Shown piece by piece: positions 17,363 through 25,376 of a stretch of 64,000 nucleotides of DNA. Both the position numbers and the translations under genes were made by a program. Source of the stretch: Lacticaseibacillus parakribbianus (GTDB lineage Bacteria > Bacillota > Bacilli > Lactobacillales > Lactobacillaceae). The stretch spans positions 158,624-222,623 of the forward strand of contig NZ_JANQBA010000003.1 of NCBI RefSeq assembly GCF_025490915.1, read 5' to 3'. The notes under the pieces were generated by a model. That model was not told where the DNA came from. It ran no database searches and worked only from the letters and a program-made list of their open reading frames with translations. Each line of letters opens with the position of its first letter. The stretch's first letter is position 1.

Positions 17363-17747
17363 AAAAGGCCGCCGCAACGATTCGCGTTGCGGCGGCCGCG
17401 CCGAAGCCACCAGTCGCACACGCGCCGGTGGTCTTGGCCTGATTCGGTTAGGTTGCTGTCTTCGTCTTACCGTGGTAGTACACCATCGCTCTCGCCGGAA
17501 CCGCAGCTACCTCGCGATGCGAGTAGGTTTCGACTTGGTGCGACCGGTGGGTGGCAGTCCTTCGCCCTGGTTTCTCCTAGGATCAGGAGTTGCACTAAAG
17601 CTCTCGAGTTTAAAGTCGCGTGGACGATACACTGCGACTTGGCATGGGTATGGTACTGGAGGCGCTTGCGCTCCGGACCGTTCCCGTGCGGTGGCTACTC
17701 CGGCGACCGTGGCTTTGAGTCGTCGCCCCGCACTAAGATAATCATCT
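17363..17747 (-). ncRNA. Structured noncoding RNA, copy A (about 385 nt)
   Basis: Minus-strand transcript with promoter TTGACG (17777-17782), 17 bp, TAAGCT (17754-17759), ending in a GGCCGCCGCAAC hairpin followed by TTTT. It is clearly homologous over its whole length to copy B at 55678-56079. Long blocks are conserved (CCGAATCAGGCCAAG, AACTCGAGAG, CAGTGTATCG). Stems covary: AAGTCGC/GCGACTT here is AGGCCG/CGGCTT in copy B around the same loop, and CTCC/GGAG becomes CCCC/GGGG. The terminator stems differ in sequence but are both strong. No protein-coding frame is conserved. It is not RNase P, tmRNA, 6S, SRP RNA or a T-box by the core motifs I know. It is divergent from the AraC-family gene. 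Confidence 0.8.
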
Positions 17748-17753
17748 AATAGT

Positions 17754-17782
17754 AGCTTAACACCGGACCAATTAATCGTCAA
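17754..17782 (-). promoter_or_regulatory. Promoter of structured RNA copy A
   Basis: TTGACG, exactly 17 bp, TAAGCT. The same two boxes with the same spacing precede copy B. Confidence 0.7.
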
Positions 17783-17883
17783 CGTTTTCAATCTACCCTG
17801 TGCGATCTTGTTTTGTAAATATCCTTTGCGGCTTCCGGCCCGGCGGCGTAGTATGTAGGCAACCCGATGAAAAGGAGACCGCC

Positions 17884-18876
17884 ATGGATCGTGACGTTTT
17901 GCACCAGCTTCAAGCCCTCAGCCCAATCGAGCAGCAGCAGCGCCAAAGCCGCCAGGTTGCCGACGACATCCCCCCGGCGGCCCTGGACCTGGGCCTCAGT
18001 GAAACCACGAATATGCCGGTGCTCAACGACTATTTTTTCCGCAACCGCAGCATCTACGTCTCCAAGCACAACCGCTTCGCCGCCTACCCGCTCCATACCC
18101 ACCAGTTCCTCGAGCTCAATTACATGCTGACCGGCACGGCCGTCGAGCACGTCAACGGCCAGCGGGTGGTGCTGCAGCAAGGCGACCTGCTGCTTTTGGA
18201 CAGCGGCAGCCGCCACGCCATCGAGGCGCTGGGCGAAGGCGACTTGCTCATCAACGTGCTTTTTCGCGACCAAAACATCTCGCTGGACCTGCTCACCCGG
18301 CTGCAAAGTCAGCGCAGCGTGTTGTACGACTTCCTGGCCAAAAGGGTCCAGCCCAAGCAGCCCCGCGGGTTCGTGCGGTTCGCCGGCACCGCGCAAGGCG
18401 AGGTTCAGGCCACCCTGCAGCGCCTGATCACCGAATACTACCAAGGCCGCGAGCTGGCCGACACGATTTTGCAGGCCGAGCTCACTGTACTTTTGGCCCA
18501 GCTGAGTCGCAACTACCCGCAACCCGCGGCCAAGCTCACCAGTGGTCAAGCGCTGGCGCTGCGCATGCTCAAGGCGATTCACGAAGACTACGCCCAGGTG
18601 TCCCTGGGCGGCCTAGCGACGGCGCTCAACTACAACCGTAACTACCTGGGCAACCTGTTTCGCCGCGAGGTCGGCCAGACCTTCAGCGCCGCTTTGACCC
18701 AGGAACGCCTGTTGCGAGCCCGTGACGCCATCCAGACCACGGAAAAACCGCTGCGCCTGATTGCCCAGGAGGTGGGGCTGCGCAACACCAGCTTCTTTTA
18801 CACCCACTACGCCGCGCAGTTCGGTCACGCCCCCAAGGTCGACCGCGCCACGGGCCCAAGCGACCTGCGGCTGTGA
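17884..18876 (+). CDS. AraC-family transcriptional regulator, 330 aa
   Basis: N-terminal cupin-like sensor (about residues 50-150; HTHQFLELNYML, LQQGDLLLLDSGSRH) and C-terminal double helix-turn-helix of the AraC type (about 225-325; VSLGGLATALNYNRNYLGNLF, then IAQEVGLRNTSFFYTHYAAQFG). The ATG at 17884 follows GAAAAGGAGACCGCC. It probably senses a sugar or related small molecule and controls a nearby promoter. The alcohol dehydrogenase downstream on the same strand and RNA copy A upstream, divergent, are the candidate targets, but no operator was identified. Confidence 0.88.
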   Translation: MDRDVLHQLQALSPIEQQQRQSRQVADDIPPAALDLGLSETTNMPVLNDYFFRNRSIYVSKHNRFAAYPLHTHQFLELNYMLTGTAVEHVNGQRVVLQQGDLLLLDSGSRHAIEALGEGDLLINVLFRDQNISLDLLTRLQSQRSVLYDFLAKRVQPKQPRGFVRFAGTAQGEVQATLQRLITEYYQGRELADTILQAELTVLLAQLSRNYPQPAAKLTSGQALALRMLKAIHEDYAQVSLGGLATALNYNRNYLGNLFRREVGQTFSAALTQERLLRARDAIQTTEKPLRLIAQEVGLRNTSFFYTHYAAQFGHAPKVDRATGPSDLRL

Positions 18877-19130
18877 GCCGCAGTGACGGCCGGTCCCAGG
18901 GCGGCGCAACCCACCCGGCCGGCGCCGCCCGACTCGCCCAAGACACATCCGGCTCCAGTCTCCGCTCGCCCGGTGCTTACGACACGTTTTGTCTCCCTGT
19001 AAATATGTCGCGTTTTCACGCCGGCGACGCTGCAACGCGGCCGCCAATCTGTACCACTTAGGCCATCCCCGTCGGCCGTCAGCTGTTGCACTCGCCAATC
19101 TAGCCACCGGAACATATCCCAAGAGGATTT
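18877..19130. other. Intergenic region between the AraC gene and the alcohol dehydrogenase promoter
   Basis: GC-rich, with no convincing ORF, terminator or repeat. No T-run hairpin follows the AraC gene, so read-through to the dehydrogenase is possible. Confidence 0.4.
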
Positions 19131-19168
19131 TGTAAGCGATTGCTTTTGGCCCAGCGAGCTCCGATAAT
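19131..19168 (+). promoter_or_regulatory. Promoter with overlapping cre-like site
   Basis: TTGCTT (19140-19145), 17 bp, GATAAT (19163-19168). TGTAAGCGATTGCT at 19131-19144 matches the CcpA cre consensus (TGWAANCGNTNWCA) at 12 of 14 positions and overlaps the -35 box, which would give glucose repression of the dehydrogenase. Confidence 0.55.
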
Positions 19169-19210
19169 GAAAGCGTCAACCGACAAATCAGTCACAAGGG
19201 AGCGCATATC

Positions 19211-20332
19211 GTGAAAATTAAAGCAGCAGTGGTAGCAAAGCAGAACGCGGATTTTGAGATCAAAGACGACATTGAACTGGCCGAGATGGGCCCCGACGAC
19301 ATCCAGGTTCACATGGTGGCCAGCGGCATTTGCCACTCCGACGAGGCGCTGCGCATCGGCGACGCGGTCATCGATTACCCGATCGTCCTGGGCCACGAGG
19401 GCTCGGGCATCGTCGAGAAGGTCGGCCCCGAGGTCACCCAGTTTCAGCCCGGTGACCACGTGGTGCTGTCCTTTTACGCCTGCGGGAACTGTAAGTCCTG
19501 CCTGAAGGGCATCCCGACGCAGTGCGAGAACTACGCCCACAACAACCTGTCCGGCATTCGCCCGGACGGCTCGAGCCACTTCACCGAAAACGGTCAGCAC
19601 GTGGCCGACATGTTCGACCAAAGCTCCTTCACCACCACCACCGTCGTGCGGGAGCGCAACGCCGTCAAGGTCGACAAGGCCCTCGACCTGCGCAAGCTCG
19701 GACCGCTGGGCTGCGGCTACGTGACCGGCTCCGGCACCGTTTTGAACACGCTGCGGCCGACCCCCGGCGACACCATCGCCGTGTTCGGTACCGGCGCCGT
19801 CGGCCTGGCCGCGATGATGGCCGGCCGCATCGCCGGGTGCGTCAAGGTGATCGGCATCGACATCGTCGACTCCCGCCTGGAACTGGCCAAGGAGCTCGGC
19901 GCCACCGACGTCATCAACTCCAAGGACCTCGACGTCGTGCAGGCCGTGCGGGATCTGACCGGCGGCCGCGGCGTGGACTGGGCCGTTGACACCACCGGCG
20001 TCACCGCCGTGATGGAAAACTCGATCAAGGTCCTCGCCCAGGGCGGCACGACCGCGACCATCGCCGTCACCCCGCACCACATCGACGTCGACACCTGGAA
20101 CGACCTGTGCGTCGACGACAAGAAGATTGTCGGCGTCAACATGGGCGACTCGATTCCGCAAATCGACATTCCGCGGCTGATTGATTTTTACAAGCTCGGC
20201 GTGTTCGACTTCGACAAAACCGAGAAGTTCTACCGCTTCGACCAGATCAACGAGGCCAACGCCGACTCCCGCTCCGGCAAAACCATCAAGCCGGTGCTGG
20301 TCATCGACGAAAGCTACGTCCCGGGCGAATAA
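19211..20332 (+). CDS. Zinc-dependent NAD(P)-alcohol dehydrogenase (aryl/benzyl-alcohol type), 373 aa
   Basis: Medium-chain dehydrogenase/reductase that interconverts alcohols and aldehydes. It has the catalytic zinc sites in GICHSDE and GHEGSGIVE, the structural zinc lobe CGNCKSCLKGIPTQC (four Cys with C-x2-C-x2-C-x7-C spacing), and the Rossmann motif FGTGAVGLAAMM with D following IGIDIVDSR, which favours NAD. Length and the HxN-type middle region fit class III-like or benzyl-alcohol dehydrogenases. GTG start with AAGGGAG 9 nt upstream. It is monocistronic with a cre-like promoter and a following hairpin terminator. The physiological substrate is not known. Confidence 0.92.
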   Translation: MKIKAAVVAKQNADFEIKDDIELAEMGPDDIQVHMVASGICHSDEALRIGDAVIDYPIVLGHEGSGIVEKVGPEVTQFQPGDHVVLSFYACGNCKSCLKGIPTQCENYAHNNLSGIRPDGSSHFTENGQHVADMFDQSSFTTTTVVRERNAVKVDKALDLRKLGPLGCGYVTGSGTVLNTLRPTPGDTIAVFGTGAVGLAAMMAGRIAGCVKVIGIDIVDSRLELAKELGATDVINSKDLDVVQAVRDLTGGRGVDWAVDTTGVTAVMENSIKVLAQGGTTATIAVTPHHIDVDTWNDLCVDDKKIVGVNMGDSIPQIDIPRLIDFYKLGVFDFDKTEKFYRFDQINEANADSRSGKTIKPVLVIDESYVPGE

Positions 20333-20352
20333 GTCACTACAATAGAGAACAA

Positions 20353-20389
20353 GGCCGGTGAATCCCAACGCGGATTCACCGGCCTATTT
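20353..20389 (+). terminator. Terminator of the alcohol dehydrogenase gene
   Basis: GGCCGGTGAATCC pairs with GGATTCACCGGCC, followed by TATTTG. Confidence 0.8.
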
Positions 20390-20578
20390 GTGTGGCAAGC
20401 CGCGTCACACCAACTTCTCATGCCCCTCACCTAGGCAAAACGCGCCGCATCTTGGTACAATGCATCCGCAGACAAAGTGATATGAGCGGTGGTCCCCATT
20501 TCTGAAAGAGGGTGATGCCAATGACGCTGAGGCGGATTGGTGGTCGGATTCTGGTAGAAAGGAGGACTTTGCAAACTC

Positions 20579-20725
20579 GTGATTTGGGTGATTGCCCAGA
20601 GTGTGACTTTTCTCGCGGAGGTCGAGCTGTTGTGCGTCGTGGTGACACGCGTTCTCAACCGCCTGACCAAGGTGGTCGTTGCGGCCACCGCGCTGAGGAA
20701 GGCACTCGGAGAATTCCGAAAATGA
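20579..20725 (+). CDS. Possible small hydrophobic peptide, 48 aa
   Basis: GTG start 13 nt after AAAGGAGG (slightly long spacing). The peptide begins with a hydrophobic run (VIWVIAQSVTFLAEVELL) and ends with a basic amphipathic tail (TALRKALGEFRK). This is the general shape of type I toxins, but no conserved motif was recognised. An overlapping frame from 20512 has a weaker translation signal. Confidence 0.25.
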   Translation: MIWVIAQSVTFLAEVELLCVVVTRVLNRLTKVVVAATALRKALGEFRK

Positions 20726-20827
20726 GCAAGCTAAAAGCCGCCCACATAACTTTTTGACCGAAGTGAAGTAGCGGCTTCTTAGCTTCTTAAACTTGGGCCA
20801 CCGCTCTTAACGCGGTAGTCTGCAAGG

Positions 20828-20855
20828 CGGCACTCTTGCAGGGGTGCCGTTTTTT
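20828..20855 (+). terminator. Terminator of the small transcript
   Basis: CGGCAC pairs with GTGCCG around TCTTGCAGGG, followed by TTTTTT. Confidence 0.75.
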
Positions 20856-20916
20856 GCTGGTCTCAGTATAACATGGCCGGCTCGGCGCCGTAAACACAGC
20901 GGCGTGTCGCGGCCGC

Positions 20917-21255
20917 CTAGAGCTCCGGCTTCACCACCACCAGCAGCATCTGGAAGCCTTCGACGGCGTACAGCGAGTGCCGAGAGTTGGCCGGAATCAC
21001 AATCGATTCGCCGGCCTTCAGGGTGAAAACATCGGCTTCGATGGTGACCTCGGCCACACCGCTCAGCACGTTGACCAAGGCGTCGCCGACTGCCGAGTGA
21101 CCGCCGATCTCCTGGTCGGTGGCGACGGCGAACAGCGTCATGGTCATGTCCGGCCGTTGAACCAGGGTGCGGCTGTTGACCTGATCGGCGTCCAGGCTGA
21201 CCAGGTCGCGCAGGTTCAGGACCTCTTTGGCGTTAATTTTTTGAATAAAAGGCAT
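20917..21255 (-). CDS. Cupin-domain protein, 112 aa
   Basis: Single-domain cupin with AGESIVIPANSRHSLYAVEG as cupin motif 2 and IGGHSAVGDALVNVLSGVAEV as motif 1, where the usual second His is replaced. A metal site is therefore uncertain. The ATG at 21255 follows TAGGAGGATAC; the longer frame to 21708 runs through the upstream gene in the wrong frame. It is 8 bp downstream of another small cupin, so the two are likely one operon. Such small cupins often bind metals or small molecules; no substrate can be named. Confidence 0.82.
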   Translation of the reverse strand: MPFIQKINAKEVLNLRDLVSLDADQVNSRTLVQRPDMTMTLFAVATDQEIGGHSAVGDALVNVLSGVAEVTIEADVFTLKAGESIVIPANSRHSLYAVEGFQMLLVVVKPEL

Positions 21256-21263
21256 GTATCCTC

Positions 21264-21578
21264 CTAACCGCGCGGGGCGGTTTCCATCTGAATGAACTTG
21301 CAGCGGGTTCGCGCCTCCAAGGCATGCGGCGTCCCGGCCGGAATCACGATCATAGCGCCGGTCGGCACCGCGGTGGCGCCGTCTTGCACTACCGTCAGCG
21401 TCCCGTCGACCACCTGGATCAGGCGCGTCAGCCTGGATTGCTCGTTGCTGATGCTTTCCCCGGCGTCCAGCGCGTAGGCGACGAAAGGCAGTGCGATGTT
21501 GAGCTTGCGGCCGAACGACTTGCTGGCGATCTGGTGGTCGCGGTAGTCGATCAGCTCGGCGAGTGCGAGTGTTTGCAT
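21264..21578 (-). CDS. Cupin-domain protein, 104 aa
   Basis: Second small cupin, upstream partner of the one at 20917. It contains DAGESISNEQSRLTRLIQVVDGTLTV (degenerate motif 1) and GAMIVIPAGTPHALEA (motif 2 with His). The ATG at 21578 follows CGGAGGAACGCT. The pair is only distantly similar to each other and probably arose by old duplication. Function unknown. Confidence 0.82.
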   Translation of the reverse strand: MQTLALAELIDYRDHQIASKSFGRKLNIALPFVAYALDAGESISNEQSRLTRLIQVVDGTLTVVQDGATAVPTGAMIVIPAGTPHALEARTRCKFIQMETAPRG

Positions 21579-21649
21579 AGCGTTCCTCCGTTCTTCTTTC
21601 AGTCTGACCCGCCGGCCGGCAAAATGCAAGTTCTGCGGCGGCGCCAGTC

Positions 21650-21682
21650 AAAAGGCCCCACTCCCGTTGCGGGAATGGGGCC
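21650..21682 (-). terminator. Terminator of the lectin-WxL gene
   Basis: Minus strand: GGCCCCATTCCC pairs with GGGAGTGGGGCC, followed by TTTT. Confidence 0.8.
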
Positions 21683-21711
21683 AGTGGATTGACGCTTGGC
21701 GTTGGCAAGTG

Positions 21712-23757
21712 CTACGGCACAATCGGCGTCACCGCAATCGTCCAGGTGATATCGGTCTGATACGTCCCGGGCTGAATCTGCGGGTACGGGGCCGTCGTTA
21801 GCGTCGCATTCGTGATGGCGCCGCTCGGTGGCGTCGCGTTGCCGCTGAACAGCGTGACCGCGGACGCGTTGCTTTGCAGGACCCTTTTGGCCCCGTTGTA
21901 GGTAAAACTGAGCGTGTTTGACATCGGAATTGCAGCCGTGCTGTCCAACAGATGGGTATTCCCCATCTGCGCCGTCAGCGTGACGTGTGAGTTGGTCGGC
22001 GCCGCCACCGTGATGGCGCCGGCCGTGCCGCTCACCGCGTTCAGCCCCTTGATCATCTGCGCGATGCTGAAGGGCCCGAACTGAAAATTCGGTGCGATGA
22101 GCTGCAGCGGATTGGCGACGATTGCGGGGGTCTTCACGGTCGTGGTGTAACGGGCATTGCTGCCGACCACCACGCCGGCCCCGGCGGTTGCCGCAACGGC
22201 CGTTTTGGCCGTTGCCACGATCGGCACGGTCACGGTGTAGAATTGACCGTCACCGTCAGACTTCAAAAACGGGGGAAGGTTCGACAATATCAACTGATCA
22301 GTATAGGATTTGGTATTGCCGTAGACATCGGTGATGTCAGTCACTTCATGCGTCGGCGTAACACTGGCAAGCATCGTCTTCGACGTGCCATTGCGCGTGA
22401 CGGTTACTGGCACCTGCTTATTCTTGTCGACCTGAAAGGCATAACCATCCGTGGTTCGCAGCGTGGCGGTCAGGCTCGTGGTGTTACCATCGCTTTGAAC
22501 CGGCCAGTCCTGCTTGCTGATGCTGCCGTTGTAGGTCAGCTTGTAGGTCTGCGCCAGCGTTGTGCCTTGGTAAACGTCAGAGGCCGCGGTGCCGTCCGGG
22601 TTGGTGACCGTGGCGGAAACGCCGCCGTCGACCAGGCCGGGGATGGTTTCGAAGGTGACAAGCCCCTCTTCCATCTTATCCCCAGTGGAGCCGGTAAAGC
22701 CCCAGAAAACACCGTTGGTCAGCGCAGAAGAGCCAAAAATTTGCTTCAGGTCGGTATCCGTCCAAGTCAGCGATTTTGAGATGGTAGTCTTGCTACTGAT
22801 CTCAACACTGAAGGTCAACGTGCCGCCACCGGTAGATCCAGGAGTCCAACTTGCGGTCACTGTATGCCAGTTACCATCTGCGAAACTTTCACCACTCGGA
22901 ACCGCCTGATAGCCACCGAGACCAGCCAGGTAAGGAATCGCCGTGACTTTAGAATCATTAATCTTACTAATCCCACCACTAGCTTTCGACGCGGCCACAG
23001 AGGCGGCCATACTTGCGCTAGTTGAGGTGAAGTTATCAAAAATTAAACTGCCTGTTTTGCCCGGCGAGCTTGAGTCAGTTTTGTACTGATACTTTTCACC
23101 CGGAAAACCCCAGCCAACGTACTGACCGCTATCTGTTTTGGCATTAACGTCGAGCTCACCACCACGATTAGTCGCATCGTTGTGATACGTATCGAAGGTC
23201 ACCGCAAAACTATTCTGCAGTGCAGTGGCTAGCGTCGCGTTCTCCGTCTTCCACACGCCAATTCCTGAACCGCGATTGCCAACCGCTGTCGGCCGAACTC
23301 CGGCTAAAACAAACGCCAGCCCATCAGCGGGGTTACTGTACTTACCGAAGTAAATATGCATCTTGGTCGACCAGCTCTGCCTCAAAGACAGCGTCGAGGT
23401 GCTCCAAATCGACCCCGATTGCATCGTCGAATTGGTCACTTGCACCGCGACCTGGTTACCAATCGGATTTTGAAGGACTTGACTGCTACTTCCGGTGATG
23501 TCACTGTCGACATCAAGCCGCTTGACGGTCATCGCCTGGTCGAACGGCACGTATGCCGGCAGCAGGGTGTCCGGGTCGATTGGTTCCGGAAAATCAGCCC
23601 CGGACACACTTTTAGTGGTGGTCCACATATCCGACGCCGCCTTGACCGGCCGCACCGCGCCGCCGCGGCCGGCGAACCCCCCGACCCCGACGCCCAGCGT
23701 GGCCGCCGCGGCGAGGGTCAGCCAGCGGCTCAGGTGACGCTTAATTGAATGCTTCAT
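21712..23757 (-). CDS. Secreted L-type lectin / WxL-domain protein, 681 aa (cluster 2)
   Basis: Large surface protein, probably a carbohydrate or host/plant-surface adhesin. The ATG at 23757 (after GGGAGGAAGCGGCGG) is preferred to the upstream frame. The signal peptide ends near VKA-A. Residues about 45-330 look like a bacterial legume-type lectin domain (YSNPADGLAFVLAG, NSFAVTFDTYHN, DGNWHTVTASWTPGST). A middle region with SNLPPFLKSDG follows, and then a C-terminal WxL-like domain starting at LIAPNFQFGP. The second WxL motif is present as DITWTIAV. The first is degenerate: HVTLTAQMG has no Trp. It overlaps the LPQTG gene by 17 bp and has its own terminator. Confidence 0.85.
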   Translation of the reverse strand: MKHSIKRHLSRWLTLAAAATLGVGVGGFAGRGGAVRPVKAASDMWTTTKSVSGADFPEPIDPDTLLPAYVPFDQAMTVKRLDVDSDITGSSSQVLQNPIGNQVAVQVTNSTMQSGSIWSTSTLSLRQSWSTKMHIYFGKYSNPADGLAFVLAGVRPTAVGNRGSGIGVWKTENATLATALQNSFAVTFDTYHNDATNRGGELDVNAKTDSGQYVGWGFPGEKYQYKTDSSSPGKTGSLIFDNFTSTSASMAASVAASKASGGISKINDSKVTAIPYLAGLGGYQAVPSGESFADGNWHTVTASWTPGSTGGGTLTFSVEISSKTTISKSLTWTDTDLKQIFGSSALTNGVFWGFTGSTGDKMEEGLVTFETIPGLVDGGVSATVTNPDGTAASDVYQGTTLAQTYKLTYNGSISKQDWPVQSDGNTTSLTATLRTTDGYAFQVDKNKQVPVTVTRNGTSKTMLASVTPTHEVTDITDVYGNTKSYTDQLILSNLPPFLKSDGDGQFYTVTVPIVATAKTAVAATAGAGVVVGSNARYTTTVKTPAIVANPLQLIAPNFQFGPFSIAQMIKGLNAVSGTAGAITVAAPTNSHVTLTAQMGNTHLLDSTAAIPMSNTLSFTYNGAKRVLQSNASAVTLFSGNATPPSGAITNATLTTAPYPQIQPGTYQTDITWTIAVTPIVP

Positions 23758-24199
23758 CCGCCGCTTCCTCCCTTCGCCGCCGCAACAGCAGCAGGCCACA
23801 CAATCCGATCAATCCCAACAGGCCGCTGCCGACGCCGGCCACCACGAAGGCGACGGCCTCGCCGGTCTGCGGCAAAAAGCGCTGCGGCTTGCCGGCCACG
23901 TGCGTCGCGGTGCCGCCCGTCGGCCCCGTCCCCGGCAGCCGGTCCAGCGGGGTCACCCGCGACGGCCGCTTGCCGGGCTTACTCGGTGTCGTCGGGCGGC
24001 TCGGCTTACCGGGTTGCCCCGGCTTGTCCGGCTGCGTCGGCTTGCCCGGCTGGCTCGGGCCGTCTGCGACCACCACGAGCTCGGCCACGGTGGTGCCGAC
24101 GCCCGCGCCGGTGTCAGTCGCCGCGGCCACGCCGGCACCGCCGAAAGTCAGGCCGGCCAGCGTCAGCGCGACGACCAGGCCCATTTTCCAATATCGCAT
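23741..24199 (-). CDS. Small LPQTG-anchored Pro/Lys-rich surface protein (cluster 2)
   Basis: 152-aa protein: signal peptide (cut near VAA-A), a PGKP/PDKP-type spacer (PSQPGKPTQPDKPGQPGK), then the sortase signal LPQTG, a hydrophobic helix and LLRRRREE. The ATG at 24199 follows AAAGGAGAGTGGCCT; the 45-nt longer frame lacks a site. It is the counterpart of the Gly/Ser-rich LPQTG protein of cluster 1, with an unrelated spacer. It sits between the WxL-interacting protein gene and the lectin-WxL gene, 16 bp and -17 bp away. Confidence 0.86.
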   Translation of the reverse strand: MRYWKMGLVVALTLAGLTFGGAGVAAATDTGAGVGTTVAELVVVADGPSQPGKPTQPDKPGQPGKPSRPTTPSKPGKRPSRVTPLDRLPGTGPTGGTATHVAGKPQRFLPQTGEAVAFVVAGVGSGLLGLIGLCGLLLLRRRREEAADEAFN

Positions 24200-24215
24200 A
24201 GGCCACTCTCCTTTG

Positions 24216-25277
24216 TTATTGTTGAGGAGCGTTCGCGTTCTCATCGTCGTCTTCGTCCTTCTTGCGACGGCGCAGCAGCAGCAAGATCAGCCACCACAGC
24301 AGCCCGATCAGCAAGACGATGCCCAGCCCGATCAGGACCCAGCCCCACCACGGCATGACGAACGGCGTCTTCAGCGCCAGCTGCTTGTTAATTTTTTGCG
24401 CCTGCTCGGTCAGAATCGAGAAGTTGCGGCGCCAGTGCCAGCGGCCGTGCGGTCCGGTCACCAGCAGGTCCAGCGTGTAGTCGCCGGGCGTCAGCCCCGT
24501 TTTTTGGGTGATGCCGAAGTCAAAATGGCTGTTCGGCGCCGTCGTGTAGTTGCTCGCGACGCGCTTCATCACCACCGTGTCGGAGTCGCGCTTGTAGACC
24601 TTGGCCGTGTAAAGCATCTTGCCCCAGTAGGTCGGCATCGGGTTTTGCACCGTCGCCAAGACGCCGGGCTGGTTGTTTTGGATGCCGGCGCCGACGCTCA
24701 GCAGCTTAAGGTTCGGCTTGACGTGGTTCATCGCGCCGGTGCTGGTCTGCAGCTGAACGCCGACCAGCGTGGCGTAGCGATTCTTGAACTGCACCCCGTC
24801 GCTGCTGGCGCCGGCCGTCTCTTTTTGATCGACGATGTACAAGCCGCCGAGGATCACGCCGGTGAAGCCCTTGGCCGGAATCTTGAGCGTCACGGAGACG
24901 CGCTTGGTCTGGTGGCCGGCGAGCGTGATTACCTGGCTTTTGGTGCCCAGCTGATCCAAGCGGTACTGGGCCGACTGATCGGTCGGGCCGTTGGGCTTGT
25001 AGCCAATTTCACCGTTGGCCTGCGTGTAGGCATGCGTCAAGGACAGCCGAATGTGGCGCGTGGCCGCCGTCTCGTTGGTCACCGCCACGGTCAGCGGCTG
25101 GCTGGCGCCGGGCTTGACGACAAGGTCAAAATAGCTCGACACCGCGCTGCGCTGGTTGGCGGGGATCACCGGGCTAACGGTGTAGGCCGCACCGGTTGCG
25201 GCCTGGGTGGGTTGTGCCTGGGCAACCCCCAGACCGAGGGCCGCCAAGGCGATGAGCAGCAAGGTTTTAAGACGCAA
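24216..25277 (-). CDS. WxL-interacting protein, DUF916 + DUF3324 (cluster 2)
   Basis: Paralogue of the cluster 1 protein, 353 aa. Signal peptide (residues 1-27), DUF916 with YTVSPVIPANQRS and IRLSLTHAYTQANGEIGYKP, then GVILGGLYIVDQKE, DUF3324 with NQPGVLATVQNPMPTYWGKM, a C-terminal helix and LLLRRRKKDEDDD. It starts at TTG, 7 nt after AAAGGAG. It is predicted to tether WxL proteins to the cell wall. It lies between the abundant-type WxL gene and the LPQTG gene. Confidence 0.92.
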   Translation of the reverse strand: MRLKTLLLIALAALGLGVAQAQPTQAATGAAYTVSPVIPANQRSAVSSYFDLVVKPGASQPLTVAVTNETAATRHIRLSLTHAYTQANGEIGYKPNGPTDQSAQYRLDQLGTKSQVITLAGHQTKRVSVTLKIPAKGFTGVILGGLYIVDQKETAGASSDGVQFKNRYATLVGVQLQTSTGAMNHVKPNLKLLSVGAGIQNNQPGVLATVQNPMPTYWGKMLYTAKVYKRDSDTVVMKRVASNYTTAPNSHFDFGITQKTGLTPGDYTLDLLVTGPHGRWHWRRNFSILTEQAQKINKQLALKTPFVMPWWGWVLIGLGIVLLIGLLWWLILLLLRRRKKDEDDDENANAPQQ

Positions 25278-25320
25278 AGTGAAACTCCTTTCGACAGACG
25301 GGAACGAAACGCGACCTCTG

Positions 25321-25355
25321 AAAAAAAGCGACCGAGGGGTGGCCCCTCGATCGCG
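25321..25355 (-). terminator. Terminator after the 241-aa WxL gene
   Basis: Minus strand: GCGATCGAGGGG pairs with CCCCTCGGTCGC and seven T follow. It would limit transcription into the downstream WxL-interacting gene, giving more WxL than tether. Confidence 0.85.
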
Positions 25356-25376
25356 TTACGTCCTCACATGAGTGGC

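Larger units (their letters stand above)
20456..20855 (+). ncRNA. Candidate small transcript with toxin-like short ORF and long inverted repeat
   Basis: An extended -10 (TGG then TACAAT, 20456-20461) begins a transcript that ends in CGGCAC/GTGCCG followed by six T (20828-20855). Within it, 20728-20741 and 20771-20785 form a long inverted repeat (AAGCTAAAAGCCGC with GCGGCTTCTTAGCTT). A short hydrophobic-then-basic ORF precedes the repeat. The layout resembles bacterial type I toxin-antitoxin loci, but no antisense promoter was proven and the peptide is not a family I recognise. Confidence 0.35.

Noticed and set aside
17363-17747. RNase P RNA, tmRNA, 6S RNA or T-box identity for the duplicated RNA
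   Set aside because: The diagnostic cores (GAGGAAAGTCC of RNase P, tRNA-like ends of tmRNA, TGGNACCGCG of T-box) are absent, and two copies exist.
20431-20688. Minus-strand 85-codon frame in the toxin-like locus
   Set aside because: No ribosome binding site, and it lies opposite a transcript with promoter and terminator; kept only as a possible antisense region.
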